From: Hippopus hippopus
Taxonomy: Eukaryota > Mollusca > Bivalvia > Cardiida > Cardiidae
Direction: 5' to 3'
DNA: 64,000 nt
Assembly: GCA_946811185.2 (NCBI GenBank)
Contig: OX328112.1
Span: 12,053,215-12,117,214, forward strand
Shown here: positions 21,720 to 32,302 of the stretch, in pieces
Layout: each line of letters begins with the position of its first letter
How positions within the stretch are numbered: position 1 is the first letter of the stretch
Program-made: the position numbers and the translations under genes
Notes under the pieces: generated by a model
What the model was told of the DNA's origin: nothing
Databases searched by the model: none
The model's input: the letters and a program-made list of their open reading frames with translations, nothing else

Positions 21720-21975
21720 CGCCCGGGTAGCTCAGTGGCAAGCGTATTGGACTCGTGACCTGTTGGTTGTGAGTTCGATACCCGGTTGAGGCAAACTTTC
21801 TTTCCGGCGATTTTTCGCTTCTCACCTCTGATGCATGTGAGAAAGTAGTCAGTGACTCAGAAAGAAAGATGTACTAGTGTGAGAGAGCCAGGAAACACAT
21901 GCGTAGGTGCACTGACCGCCGTGATATGACCTAAGCTGTTAAAACGGCGTTAAACTCCAATTTTTATCAATTAAT
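21720..21975 (+). mobile_element. tRNA-derived SINE, family B
   Basis: Head GGGTAGCTCAGTGGCAAGCG (A-box like) and GTGAGTTCGATACCC (B-box); body GCATGTGAGAAAGTAGTCAG and GACCGCCGTGATATGACC; tail GTTAAAACGGCGTTAAACTC C. The acceptor stem does not close, so this is not a functional tRNA. A body fragment lies at 39395-39545. Confidence 0.8.
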
Positions 21976-22349
21976 CAGCCAGACTGCACATTCTATGCAG
22001 TCAGATCTTAATCTACAATGTCTGCATAAGGAATAAAATTTAAGTTCAGTGTCACACGGGTGTATCAAGTGCAATATAATTATGAAAGAATACTGCATAT
22101 ATTATCTATATTGCCCGAACCCATCATAGCGTACGCTCGTACATTGCTTACTAAATTTATGTGGTCTAGACCACGTGGCGTTCAGAATTATATCCCATAC
22201 GAGCACGTGTCATGGTAAATCTAAATCATTTAACATCCAAAAGAACTAATATTACTCAATTCCCATACAATTAACTTTGCTGAATTCTTCACCATGACAA
22301 ATTTTGGCCTATCTACAGTCTTTTTGCTACAGCCTTTCTCGATAAAACA

Positions 22350-22716
22350 GGATTGATTGATTGCTTGATTGATTATATAATGTTTAACGCGGTTTTCAAC
22401 ATTATTTTAGAGAGAAAGAAATAGAGAGAACAGAGAGAGAGAGAGAGAAATAGAAAGAACAGAGAGAGAGAGAGAGAGAGAGTGTGTGTGCACCTATCCA
22501 TGCTATCCTGGAGTCTCTTTTACCAGTACTCCGCACAATTTTCTTTCCAAGCCACTGGCTGCTTTTTCGAAACAATGGTCAGCGGTTGGAGAGGAATGAA
22601 TTCTGTCGCAATGACTATCATCAATCCTCGGAAAGAAATTGGCAGAGCCAGGGATCGAACCCACGACCCCCTGTTCTAAAGTCCTGCATGCTACCGACTG
22701 AGCTACCGGGACTCGG
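22350..22716 (-). mobile_element. tRNA-derived SINE, family A, with (GA)n expansion
   Basis: The minus-strand head at 22643-22716 has the A-box and B-box words of the family. The body ends in a TTAACGC GGTTTTCAACATT block and GATTGATT tail at 22350-22410. A (GA)n tract at 22415-22480 replaces the block that in other copies reads GTTATATCGCGGCG. Confidence 0.85.
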
Positions 22717-22773
22717 CGATAAAACACAAGATTTTTTGGAAAAGGTTACTGAATTCTACTATATTATAATAAT

Positions 22774-23038
22774 TGGCTTGCAACACGCGAAAAAGGGCAT
22801 TCGGACATTTGCGTAAAGTGTCGTCTCGGATTAGCCTGCGCAGTCCGCACAGGCTAATCCGAGACGACACTTTACGACTACATTAGATTTTGTGCTACAG
22901 TAGACTTGCGCAAAACAGAAAATTACACAAAAACGGAAAGTGTCGTCTCGGATTAGCCTGCGCGGATTGCGCAGGCTAATCCGAGACGACACTTTACGCA
23001 AATGTCCGAATGCCCCTTTTCGCGTGTTGCAGGCCATA
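22774..23038. mobile_element. H4 double-hairpin MITE
   Basis: GGCTTGCAACACGCGAAAAA ... TTTTCGCGTGTTGCAGGCC. Both hairpins are nearly perfect (GTGTCGTCTCGGATTAGCCT / AGGCTAATCCGAGACGACAC). The flanks are AT-rich (TATAATAAT / ATATTATAATA). Confidence 0.9.
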
Positions 23039-23044
23039 TTATAA

Positions 23045-23275
23045 TATATCTAACTCTACCAAACGACAAAATTTTAGACTCGTCCAAATTGAAAGCATTT
23101 GCAGACGACAAAATTAATGTGACTCAAATATTGATGTTTGTTTTGAGAAGGGTAGAAAACATTGTGGGAAAAGGAGAAAATGCTGGTTACCAGCATTTTC
23201 TCCTTTTCCCACAATGTTTTCAAAAGGCTTCCCTCAGGGTCGTGAAAACCAGGCATTGTTTGTTAAAGGGTTAAC
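23045..23275. mobile_element. H1 hairpin MITE, reference copy
   Basis: Left part TACCAAACGACAAAATTTTA, TTTGCAGACGACAAAATTAA and TGAGAAGGGTAGAAAACATT. Then a 61-bp near-perfect stem running from AACATTGTGGGAAAAGGAGA through TGCTGGTTACCAGCA to TCTCCTTTTCCCACAATGTT. Right part CTTCCCTCAGGGTCGTGAAA, then TTAAAGGGTTAA. Termini read ACCAAA.../...TTTGTTAAAGGGTTAA. At least 15 related copies occur in the window. Confidence 0.9.
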
Positions 23276-23279
23276 TCTG

Positions 23280-23700
23280 TACCAAACCACAAAATTTTAG
23301 AATGGTCAAAATTCAAAGCATTTGCAGACGACAAATTAAGTGTTGCTGAAAAGATGAAATTTGTCCCTGAGGGGATAGAGAACAGATAGGGAAAGGAAGT
23401 AATGCTGGTTACTTTTTCACACAATGTCCTATAAAGTGATTTTTTCCCGACGAAAATAACTTGAAATAAGAATATATATTTCTATCAGCTGGAAATTTTC
23501 ATTTTGTGTATAGTAGAAGAAAACTTTTGAAAACATTGTTTGAAAAGGAGAAAATGCTGGTTACCAGCTTTGCACCATGTTTTTTTTTTATCTTTTCAGA
23601 GACATATTCCAGAATTTGGACCGCATTTAATTTGTAGTCTACTACAGCTTTCAATTTACACAAGTCTAGAATTTTATCGTCCAGTAAAAGGTTAAGGTTT
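23280..23700. repeat. Two further H1 copies, deletion-bearing
   Basis: 23280-23440: ACCACAAAATTTTAGAATGG, GCAGACGACAAATTAAGTG and AATGCTGGTTAC, with the left stem shortened. 23520-23700: GAAAACATTGTTTGAAAAGG, AAAATGCTGGTTACCAGC, then a poly-T run in place of the second arm, ending CTAGAATTTTATCGTCCAGT AAAAGGTTAA. Confidence 0.7.
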
Positions 23701-23704
23701 GTTT

Positions 23705-23925
23705 AAGGTCCATGACCCCTAACTCTCATATTAAAAGACGGACGCTGCCGAGATTGGCAGAATAGCCTTTACGAAAACATCGATATTACACGATATTTAC
23801 CGATGACTTAGTGAGTCTACGGCCCCTAACTCTCATATTAAAAGACGGAAGCTGTCGAGATTGGCCGAATTGCCTTTACGGAAACGTCAATGTTACACGA
23901 TATTTACCGTTGAGTTAAATGTCAA
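23705..23925. repeat. Tandem dimer, inverse of 20607-20800
   Basis: CCCCTAACTCTCATATTAAA AGACGGA occurs at 23716 and 23823, each followed by GAGATTGGC and ACACGATATTTACCG. Confidence 0.8.
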
Positions 23926-24009
23926 AATCCTTAAGTCTACACTTTGCGATGTCTAAAAAAAAGCATTTTCATTTCAAATGAAGACAAACGTTTCGTCTAG
24001 TATTAGAAT

Positions 24010-24090
24010 CAATTAGCGGACAAAAAAGATTCAAATCAGACTGAACTTTCCTGGCAGTCTGATCTTGATCTGCGACGTCTGCAACTGTAT
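24010..24090. mobile_element. H2 core, mutated
   Basis: GATTCAAATCAGACTGAACT, TTCC and TGGCAGTCTGATCTTGATCT with GCGACGTCTGC. Confidence 0.55.
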
Positions 24091-24474
24091 TCTTATCTCC
24101 GATGGCAATAACAGGGTGTAAATATACAAAGCTCATAGAATTATCAAAAATACCAGAAATCTTTCGAAAAACATATGCTTTAATGTTACGCACGGTTCAT
24201 GTACTCTTGCGCATTATCTAAAGAATTAACGGTGTATTGTTGTGCTTCGACTCATTAACAAACATGAAACAAAAAATCCGGAGACAAAAAATAGTTCCGG
24301 ACAAGAAAGACAGACAAAAATAAATTTTGGAAATGTTTCAGAGATCTGTTAATAGTTGTATTTCACTTTGAAATAGTCTTTTTTCCCCCTAAAATATAAA
24401 ACATGGTTTCACTCCAATAATGAAAGTTGGGTAAAGAATTTGCAAGTTTGCAATTTTCTTTCAAATCGTTCTTT

Positions 24475-24695
24475 AGTTCTTTACCATACGATCCCGAGTT
24501 TTAACGAACTTGCGGAAGAAGCCTTTTGAAAACATTGTGGGAAAAGGAGAAAATGCTGGTAACCAGCATTTTCTCCTTTTCCCACAATGTTTTCTATCCT
24601 TTTAGAGTCAGGTTTTCATCAATTGAGCCAAATTTAACAGCTTTGAATTTGGACCAGTGTAAACTTTAGTTGTTTGGTAATAAATTCCCTCCAGC
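24475..24695. mobile_element. H1 hairpin MITE
   Basis: CTTTACCATACGATCCCGAG start, perfect GAAAACATTGTGGGAAAAGG ... CCTTTTCCCACAATGTTTTC stem around TGCTGGTAACCAGCA. Confidence 0.85.
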
Positions 24696-24699
24696 GTAC

Positions 24700-25055
24700 G
24701 ACCATTTTTGTCTTTTAATAAATTACTCTTGGAAAACGATGTGAAAAAAGGTAAAATTCATCAGTGTGCGCAGTTTCACCTTTAATATTTAACATGCACT
24801 CACGTAATACACCTCATTTAACGTTTATACTCGATACATTACAAGGGTATTATCAAAGTCACCCTCTACAAGTTGTTTCAAAAAAAAAAAATCTGTCAGT
24901 GGGTAAAATCATAGTACTCTGCTTATTTCTATGATTTCTGTTAAATATTTCGATGAAAATTTGGAAGTAGATGCTTTACCTCCCCTGATATATCTAAACT
25001 GTATAAGTATCATTAATTTGTACCGACGGGGAAGGCATTGGCAAGAAAGCTTACC
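24700..25055. other. No recognised feature
   Basis: Nothing beyond an A-run at 24880-24890. Confidence 0.4.
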
Positions 25056-25066
25056 TCGACCGAATT

Positions 25067-25122
25067 AAGGATCTACTTTTATCTTGAATAGAAAAGTAGA
25101 TCCTTAAATCGTTCGACGTAAG
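25067..25122. repeat. Short inverted repeat
   Basis: TTAAGGATCTACTTTT and AAAAGTAGATCCTTAA separated by about 14 nt, with looser pairing outside (AAGCTTACCTCGACCG and CGTTCGACGTAAGCTT). It sits next to the fold-back element and may be its outer part. Confidence 0.8.
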
Positions 25123-25139
25123 CTTTTACACCTTAAGAA

Positions 25140-26215
25140 TATTATTAGTCTTATACGCCAAGCATTCGGCATACCTCGGGTGATGGGAGCCATCAAGTCC
25201 CTCGGCTGTATCTGGTAGCTTGATATGCGCCTACACGGTACAATTCATCGCCGGAAATACGCCGGTTTACCGTTCTGAAAATTGTAAGCCTCCTCGTAAA
25301 AAAGAAAACTTGAGCCTCTCTTTAGTATCGAAATCTTTCTAACTATATTTTAGTTGACAAACAGTTCGTACATTCATTTTTAACGTGGTTTATCAATTCC
25401 GATTGAAATTTTAACCGACAGATAGATAAATGTGAATAACTTCATCAAGGTTGTTTATGTCGTTGCTAAACTACTTACAGTGGCACCGCCAAATATAAGA
25501 TCACGTGATTGGCAGTTCAAATGGAAACGACCGTTATACAGACGAGGTTAGATGTAGGCACGGAATCGGCCGAGTTGTGACGAGTGATACGCCAAGTTTT
25601 CTTAAAGGGATATCACTCTTCATCAAAATATTGAGACGGCTATCTGCTCTTCAGATAAGTGCACTCACTTTGATATTTTACAACTAGCCCAAGAAGTAAA
25701 TATCTTTAGTAACGATAGAAATATCATAGAAATTTTTCATGACGATGACGACTCGGACAATGACAGGGCTACATGTATCATAGTATCTCGACATTGGTCA
25801 CACCTCGGCCGATTCCGTAAGTGCATCTAACCTCGTTTCTATCAAGGAGTTTCCATGTGCTATCAGTCACATATTCTAAAACATGGCGGCGCCCTTGAAA
25901 ATCAATTAGCAACGACATCAACAACCACGGTGAAGTTATTCACATCTATCAATCTGTCGGTGGAAACTGCCGACGGAATTGATTGACCACGTTGACATTT
26001 GAATGTACAAACTGTTTGTCAACGTAAATGTATTAAGAAAGATTTCACTAGAAAATTGTGACTCGTACTTTTTTTTCAAGTGCAACCTTACAATTTTAAG
26101 AACTGTAAAGCGGTGTATTTCCGGCTAAGAAATGTACTTTGAAAGTGCATATCACTCGTTTGTAATACAGCCGAGAGATTTGATCAGCGGATCATCCGAA
26201 GTTTGCCGAATGACA
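25140..26215. mobile_element. Fold-back element, two inverted arms of about 480 bp
   Basis: Left arm about 25140-25620, right arm about 25745-26215, spacer about 110 bp. Matching words include CGCCGGAAATACGCCGGTTT vs CGGTGTATTTCCGGC, GATAGATAAATGTGAATAAC vs GTTATTCACATCTATC, and CGGAATCGGCCGAG vs CTCGGCCGATTCCG. The arms are clearly diverged. A third solo arm lies at 36230-36655. No coding ORF. Confidence 0.8.
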
Positions 26216-26439
26216 ATCTCGACAGCCCGGCTAAAACAAAATGAAACCGAAGACATTGGCAACAGACAAAAAGTAGGTCCCCAGTTTATTGTATACCGCC
26301 ACCTGTCTAAAACAGCAGTGATTCGGTCGACATAAAACATTTTTCAGGAGTGGAATAAATCCTGGTCTATTACAAACATTTTGACTGTTAGTTAGTAAAT
26401 ATAGTCTGACATTTACCTTTATGACAACAAGCATAACTT

Positions 26440-26545
26440 AACTTTCTTTTGTGGACCTTGTGGATCAAGATCAGACTGCACAGAACGTGCAGTCTGATCT
26501 TGTATTTACACTATCCAGTTGGCTGTGAAATTTTTAACCCAAACA
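26440..26545. mobile_element. H2 hairpin MITE
   Basis: GATCAAGATCAGACTGCACA, GAACG, TGCAGTCTGATCTTGTATTT, then CACTATCC. Confidence 0.75.
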
Positions 26546-26639
26546 AGACCATGAAATTGGAACATCTGCGTATTTTCATCGACTAAATATAATCTATCTC
26601 AATTTTTTGCCGCCATAAGTGTTAAACAGCTATTTTCTC

Positions 26640-26862
26640 TCCCGACCTTAACCCTTATCCTGCTGAATAAAAGAAATAAAAAATTCAAGCCAAAAGTAAA
26701 AACTTAAATATTGCAGTTTGAAAGAATTTTTTTAAGGAAAGTTACCTCATTATCGGACAGCGTAGATCCAAGATCAGACTGCACGTTCTGTGCAGTCTGA
26801 TCTTGATCTACGCTGTCCGCAAAAGGTCTGTGAGTCACGCTTTGCAGCCTAAGGGGTAATTT
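26640..26862. mobile_element. H2 hairpin MITE, near full length
   Basis: CTTAACCCTTATCCTGCTGA start; CGGACAGCGTAGATCCAAGA / TCTTGATCTACGCTGTCCG stem around CAGACTGCACGTTCTG; CGCTTTGCAGCCTAAGGGG end. Confidence 0.8.
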
Positions 26863-26914
26863 GTTTAGATCCGAACTTCCGAGATAGATTAACGTTAAAT
26901 CTTTATAACACGAA

Positions 26915-27115
26915 AATATTATTGACCAGTCCAAATTCAAAGCATTTAAGACAATCTAAATGTGTAACAGACGGTTGGCTTTTCAAAGGATAGAAAACAT
27001 TGTGGGCAAAAGAGCAAATGCTGGCTGCCAGCATTTTTTTTTTTCTTTCCAGGAATGTTTTCAAAAAGCTTCCTCTCCGGGGTCGCTGAAACACGGGATT
27101 ATCTTGTGAGGGGTG
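26915..27115. mobile_element. H1 hairpin MITE
   Basis: AGAAAACATTGTGGGCAAAA, TGCTGGCTGCCAGCATTTTT and GGAATGTTTTCAAAAAGCTT, then GGGGTCGCTGAAACACGGGA. Confidence 0.75.
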
Positions 27116-27364
27116 AACCCGTTAATGCTTTTGTCTTTGTAACGTGGACAATAGCAAACAGTGTAGATTCGGATGAGACGTCAGAAGTAGTCTGATCGCT
27201 GCACTTTTATTCGCTCAGGGTAACTTTACGTAAACAAACATTGTGAGGGAGCGTTCATAATCGCTAATAAAAGTAATTGTTGAAAACATTTATAGTATGT
27301 ATAGTATAACGACGATATTGCCTCACTTGGTAACCAAATGGATTTTTAGGAAGGAATTTTATAC

Positions 27365-27900
27365 TGGATTTTAGAAAATCATGTATGGTAGTTTGTGTAT
27401 AACCGAAGGAAGTAAACCTAATTAAACTCAATTTTTCTCAGACATATCAGTGTTTCGATAGCACTCAGATATAGAATTAAAAATAGCGTATTAAAATAAA
27501 CTGGATTAGGTCATCGATCGTGGAAATACTTTTTTTTTTCATTGAAAATAGCTTTACCCGCTCATAGTCTTCTGTTGGCGCAATGATACACACAATCTTT
27601 GTCTCCTGACTGGTCAGTTCCGGGCTTGTTCGTTTCAAAACCAAATCGTCCCTGGGCTTGTTCGTCCCATATGATTGCGCGCTACTCAATTGCACTGTGC
27701 ATGAATATTTACAGATCGAAATGATTGATTGTAACTTACAGTGACCAACTTGCAGTACTTGCAGTACTTTGTTCAAAGTTGTAAGCTGCAGCATGCAGTT
27801 CAAAAGTCATCAGTCGAATAATCGGACATTTTTTTTTTAATTCCACACAATGGCTCCCTTGACAAATGTCACACCAATGCTTTCAACGCTTTGACCTGTG
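27365..27900. mobile_element. T3 copy, same orientation as 4963-5720
   Basis: Shares ATGGTAGTTTGTGTATAACC GAAGGAA, GGTCATCGATCGTGGAAATA C, GATTGCGCGCTACTC and ACACAATGGCTCCCTTGACA AAT, followed by the TTTCAACGCTTTGA tail. The left terminus is not recognisable. Confidence 0.65.
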
Positions 27901-27904
27901 TGTG

Positions 27905-28325
27905 CGTGATCAAAAATCGTACTGTAACAACAGTTATCGTAAACTTGTTGGATTCTTCCAAAAAAGCCAAGTTAAAAATACCCGACATGCTAATCGGGTA
28001 AAAGTAGAAAAACGACATTCAGAAAGTTCGTTGAGATTTTTGCCATCTGTTTGATTGCGGAAAAAATCAAATACTTTCTTTGCAAAAAAAAATACAAAAA
28101 AAATGGTACTTTTTTAGGGGTGTTTTTGTCATTTCCTTTTAAAGACAAAAATGAATGACCTTCAGATCTTCAATGACAGAATCTCAAGGTCAAATGAATT
28201 TTTTAACACAGTTTCTATTTCTGTAAGCCATCTGATACTTGTACAGTAAAAAAAAAACTCGGCTAAGACAAAGAAATGCCAACGATATCGGTGGAAGTCG
28301 ACACGCTTGCCCTTTCTTGCGTTAA
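27905..28325. other. No recognised feature
   Basis: AT-rich sequence with A-runs; no matching repeat found by eye. Confidence 0.4.
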
Positions 28326-28327
28326 CT

Positions 28328-28545
28328 ATTAGGCTACTGAGCGCGAGTCACTGACCTTTAGCGGGCAGTGTAGATCAAGATCAGACTGCACAGAACGTGC
28401 AGTCTGATCTTGGATCTACACTGTCCGATAAGGAGATATCATTCTCCCAAAAATACATTTGAAATAGCAAAATTTGGAGTTTGAATATCGGCTTGAAAGT
28501 ATCGTGTTAGTTATTTACCAGGATAACGGATAAAAAAGTCTCTGT
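28328..28545. mobile_element. H2 hairpin MITE, near full length
   Basis: AGGCTACTGAGCGCGAGTCA CTGACC start. Stem GGACAGTGTAGATC analog and GATCAGACTGCACAGAACGT GCAGTCTGATC. Right part CCGATAAGGAGATATCATTC, GAAATAGCAAAATTTGG and TTACCAGGATAACGGATAA. Confidence 0.85.
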
Positions 28546-28789
28546 TGTAAAGATATATCTATACACGTTGTCAGTCAGTTTTAACCCATTCCATCTATAT
28601 TTTATCAAACTAAAATCATTGTTGTATATTCTTGCCAAATATTGCCCCCTGACTGTTGCAAGGTAGCGCAGATTACGACCGATAGAAAATGCATTTTTTT
28701 ATTTTCTCGAGGCTGTTTTAAAGAAACGTACAAAAAAAAACACTGTTGTAACGTTTCTGGTTTTAAATCAATGATTTCCAATATATGAG

Positions 28790-29050
28790 TCATGCTCTCG
28801 CAAAACGGGACTTAATGCATCTCCGTGATACATTATATCACGCAATTCATCACATTATTGGGGATCTATATAGAATCCTTTTCGTCTGACAATTAACAGG
28901 ATCCGGGGGTAGAATGGTCCTTTGATCTGCAAAAAATGAACCAGTGGCAAAATGTTTCGATTTGTGTCAGCCTACGCGGACTGCGCAGGTTGACATGGGT
29001 TGATACTTTTTATAGATGCATTAAGCACCCTTTTCACAGAGCATGACTCA
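28790..29050. mobile_element. H3 hairpin MITE, near full length
   Basis: GTCATGCTCTCGCAAAACGG to CCCTTTTCACAGAGCATGAC. The hairpin TGTGTCAGCCTACGCGGACT GCGCAGGTTGACA is mutated on one side. Confidence 0.8.
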
Positions 29051-29194
29051 TATCTATTCATCCCTTACACCATATATATTGGTTATTTATCTATGTTTAC
29101 ACACTGCTGCCTAAATTCTGAACCATTCTACAGTCTATCAAATTTTAACAGCGTCTTTTTACTCTCTCTTTGTTTGTATGGATGTCTCTTAAAC

Positions 29195-29480
29195 CCTTTA
29201 CAACACCGAGTTCTAACGATTCCAAGAAAAAGGACTTTTAAAAACATCATTGGGAAAGGGGAAAATGCTGGTAACCAAATCAAATATCATTTAAAAGTAT
29301 GGAAATTATTGTGAAGATGACAATCTATTATTGCACGGTCGGTCTAAGTGTTAGTCGCTGACAGAAAAATGAATTTCAAAACTAGGTTATGAGTTGCCAC
29401 ATTGTTTACTTTTGGCTGCTATTGGGCCTTTTAGAAGGCTTAACTTCATATAGCGTTTTCCAATTAGCTTTTCAAAATGA
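29195..29480. repeat. H1 left half joined to P8 fragment
   Basis: 29195-29275: CCCTTTACAACACCGAGTTC and GGGGAAAATGCTGGTAACCA, then an abrupt switch at about 29277 to P8 words (CATTTAAAAGTATGGAAATT ATTGTGAAG, GTCGGTCTAAGTGTTAGTC). A recombinant or insertion junction. Confidence 0.6.
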
Positions 29481-29554
29481 CCCCATCAGAAACTTAACGG
29501 CACCATCATTTTCAAATAAGCAGAACGTCTCATCTTTATACCTTTTACCATACA

Positions 29555-30110
29555 ACCCCGCGTTTTAACCGCCCTGAGGAAGAAGTATTTTGAGGTAGTA
29601 GACCTCTAATGGAAAACAGCTATTTCCACTATAATATTATCCTACAAAATTTACTATGATTAAAAATGAGTATTATTGTACTACTTTAACCGAGCCACTT
29701 TTTCTTTTTTTTTCCTTCTTAGAATTATCATTTATAAATCTAAAACCACTACATTCTCATTACGAAGGGAGATAATAATTACCTCCCTTTTCAGGAAAAT
29801 AACAAAAGTATCAACAAATAATTTCAAGATAAAAATCAAAGGAATTTCTGGTCGGTTAAAAATGTGCAAAAGTATTATATCAGTATAAATCCTCATTTAT
29901 CAACTAACAAGAAATTTTATTCCATGTTGCACTAGAAGCGTTAGGGGTCTACTACCTTAAAAACATTCTGGGAAAATGATAAAATGCTGGTGACCAATCT
30001 TTTCCCATACAGTTTTCTACCGTATCAAGTCAAATTCAATCGTTTGGCTTTATTCAGTTTGTCTTCTCCATAAGTTTTCGACTTGAGCAAGTCTAAAAAT
30101 GTGTTCGGCT
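29555..30110. repeat. Split H1: halves about 350 bp apart
   Basis: Left half at 29555-29600 (ACCATACAACCCCGCGTTTT, CCTGAGGAAGAAG TATTTTGAGGTAGTAGACC), right half at 29950-30110 (GGTCTACTACCTTAAAAACA, TCTGGGAAAATGATAAAATG). AGGTAGTAGACCYCTAA and TTAGGGGTCTACTACCT are inverted, so the 29593-29962 segment looks like an inserted element with short TIRs. Confidence 0.55.
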
Positions 30111-30254
30111 GGTAAAGAACTGTATAACTTTCCACTATTCTGCCTGAATCCGACTATCTTTGAATGGTAGCATATTAATGAAAACAGAAAGGCAAAAGGA
30201 GAAATTGAACATATTTCATGCATTGTACTTGACTGCAGCAAATCTGTTTTAGCC

Positions 30255-30465
30255 CTTAAGCTGCTAAGCGCGACTCACTGGCCTTTTGCGGACAGTGTAG
30301 ATCAAGATCAGACTGCACAGCACGTGCAGTCTGATCTTGGATCTACACTGTCCGATAAGGAGATGTTCTTCTCAAAAAAAATACTATTGAATAACAAAAC
30401 TTTGCTTTTTACAGTCGGCATGAAAGTTTAATCTTAAGTTATTTAGCAGGATAATGGTTAGTGAA
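30255..30465. mobile_element. H2 hairpin MITE, near full length
   Basis: AGCCCTTAAGCTGCTAAGCG, GGACAGTGTAGATCAAGATC, CAGACTGCACAGCACGTGCA and right half CGGCATGAAAGTTTAATCTT AAGTTATTTAGCAGGATAAT GG. Confidence 0.85.
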
Positions 30466-30469
30466 AATC

Positions 30470-31330
30470 ACAAGCCAGTCTGTGGATTGACAAGGGAGGA
30501 CATTTTCTTTTTTTTTGCGGGGGGGGGGGGGGTAAAAAGGGTGTGGTTGTTAAGACATCCAAGGACTTTTTGGCCAAAATATCTACATAAAATTCTGACT
30601 GTGTAAATGTAAGATCTGCATGCATGGTCTTTGCTGATTTTGATTTACGCTGTTTGCGAGAGCGATTTAATTTGTCCCTGGCAATGGAAAGGTTAGTTTT
30701 GAAATGAAAATACCAGTATTTTTCGAAAAACACCATTTTTGGTAATTGATTGTCTAACATACGATAAAAGTTTAGACTGCTTTTAATGAAAGGTATATGC
30801 ATATGCAAATGTCAAACTAAATTCGACTCAAATGATATTAAAATTTTGGCTTGAAGTATGCGAAAACGGACATTCGAACATTTGCATAAAGTGTCGTCTC
30901 GGATCAGCCTGCGCAGTCCGTGCAGGCTAATCCGAAACGACACTCTCCATGTTTATGTCTCTTTTGCCAAAGTCTACTGAAGAACAAAATCTAATGTAGA
31001 CGTAAAGTGCCGTCTCGGATTAGCCTGCGCGGACTGCGCAGGCTGATCCGAGACGACACTTTACACAAATGTACGAATGCCCTTTTTCGCGTGTTGCAAG
31101 TCATATGTCAATAAAGCAAGGAAAACATAGTGGGAAAAGAAGAAAATGTTGGTACTACCACCGTTTTCTTCTTCTCTAACGATGCCTTCCAAAGCCATTT
31201 TCCAATGGGACGTTTAGCTTTTCACTCAACGATAAATATCAAACTTGTCCGACTTGAGAGCATTTGCCACCGACAAATTAAATGTCGCTTAAATGATGGA
31301 TGTGGAAAGTGGAGAAAAAATTGTTGGAAA
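30470..31330. repeat. Duplicated segment (partner at 34495-35030)
   Basis: Shares AAGCCAGTCTGTGGATTGAC AAGGGAGGAC, a poly-G run, GTGTAAATGTAAGATC, TTTTTCGAAAAACACCATTT and ACTAAATTCGACTCAAATGA T with 34495-34845. The right part carries a mutated H1 (GTGGGAAAAGAAGAAAATG). This copy is split by an H4 insertion. Confidence 0.8.
30848..31106. mobile_element. H4 double-hairpin MITE inserted in the duplicated segment
   Basis: GGCTTGAAGTATGCGAAAAC ... TTTTCGCGTGTTGCAAGTCA. The partner segment at 34830-34860 lacks it and gives the empty site. Several arm positions have mutated. Confidence 0.85.
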
Positions 31331-31349
31331 AGGATACATTGCTGGTTAC

Positions 31350-31750
31350 CATGAGATTGTAGAGGGATAATTAATATTCATGAGTTATATAATGCATGGG
31401 TAATTAATATTTATGAAGTAGAAGCCAATTTTATTTATCAAAAGTTCATCGTGCATTATCATAATTGGGGTTTTTATCTATATTTCCATCGTTTCCAAAG
31501 ATACAATTAAAGAATTTCATAATTCATAAATATGGCGTAATCTGCAGAATCACTCTAAATTAACTTCCTTTTTAACGAACCGCCACTTCGATGAAGATTA
31601 AAAAGAGAAAGAACAATTTATTTATTAATAAGTGATTTTTCGCAAGGTATTGTTAGTTGTTATTTTCCGTTTCTGCACAACTACGTGGTCTAACCAATTA
31701 AAGTAACACTAAAGGCCAAATGCCAACAAAGTGGGTGTTAAAGTGGAATT
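31350..31750. other. No recognised gene
   Basis: GGATAATTAATATTCATGA and GGTAATTAATATTTATGA (31366, 31409) form a short local repeat. The remainder is featureless. Confidence 0.4.
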
Positions 31751-31754
31751 GAAT

Positions 31755-31995
31755 TTATATCATACCATTTAAAAGTATGGAAATTATTGTGAAGTTGACA
31801 ATCTGTCATTGTACGGTCGGTCCAAGTTTTAGTCACTGACAGAAAAATTAATTTCAAGCTAGGTTAAAACCTGCCAGGTAGCTGTGTCTTGTTTACTTTT
31901 TGCCTGATTTTGAAATTCTTTTTTGCTGTCAGCGACTAACATATGACCCAACCACACGATAACAGACTTTCATCTCCACAATATTTTCCATACTT
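31755..31995. mobile_element. P8 inverted-repeat element
   Basis: CATACCATTTAAAAGTATGG AAATTATTGTGAAG on the left, CTCCACAATATTTTCCATAC and TTTGAAATGGTATGG on the right. Internal TTAGTCACTGACAG and CTGTCAGCGACTAA are also inverted, giving a nested dyad of about 230 bp. Confidence 0.7.
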
Positions 31996-32089
31996 TGAAA
32001 TGGTATGGTTTAAATTTAAATGTATTATGACACCTGCTTTGATATTTTGGCCTTTACTGGGCCTTTATACAATACAGTCACTGATCAAA

Positions 32090-32285
32090 TCTTTACCAAA
32101 TAACAAAATTGTAGACTTTTACATTTTGAAAACATTTGCAGACGATAGATTTAATGTCACTTATTTGAATGGGGTTGTTTTTAGAGAAGGATAGAAAACA
32201 TTGTGGGAAAAAGGAGAAAATGCTGGTTACCAGCATTTTCTCCTTTTTCCCACGATGTTTTCAAATTTCTTTTTCTTCATCTGGA
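32090..32285. mobile_element. H1 hairpin MITE
   Basis: TTTACCAAATAACAAAATTG start; GAAAACATTGTGGGAAAAAG ... CTTTTTCCCACGATGTTTTC stem. Confidence 0.85.
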
Positions 32286-32302
32286 TGGGTACTGACTACA
32301 TT

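Noticed and set aside
21720..21795. tRNA gene
   Set aside because: A- and B-box words are present but the acceptor arm does not pair and the sequence continues into a repeated body. It is a SINE head. The same applies at 163-236, 14927-15020, 22643-22716 and 41760-41826.
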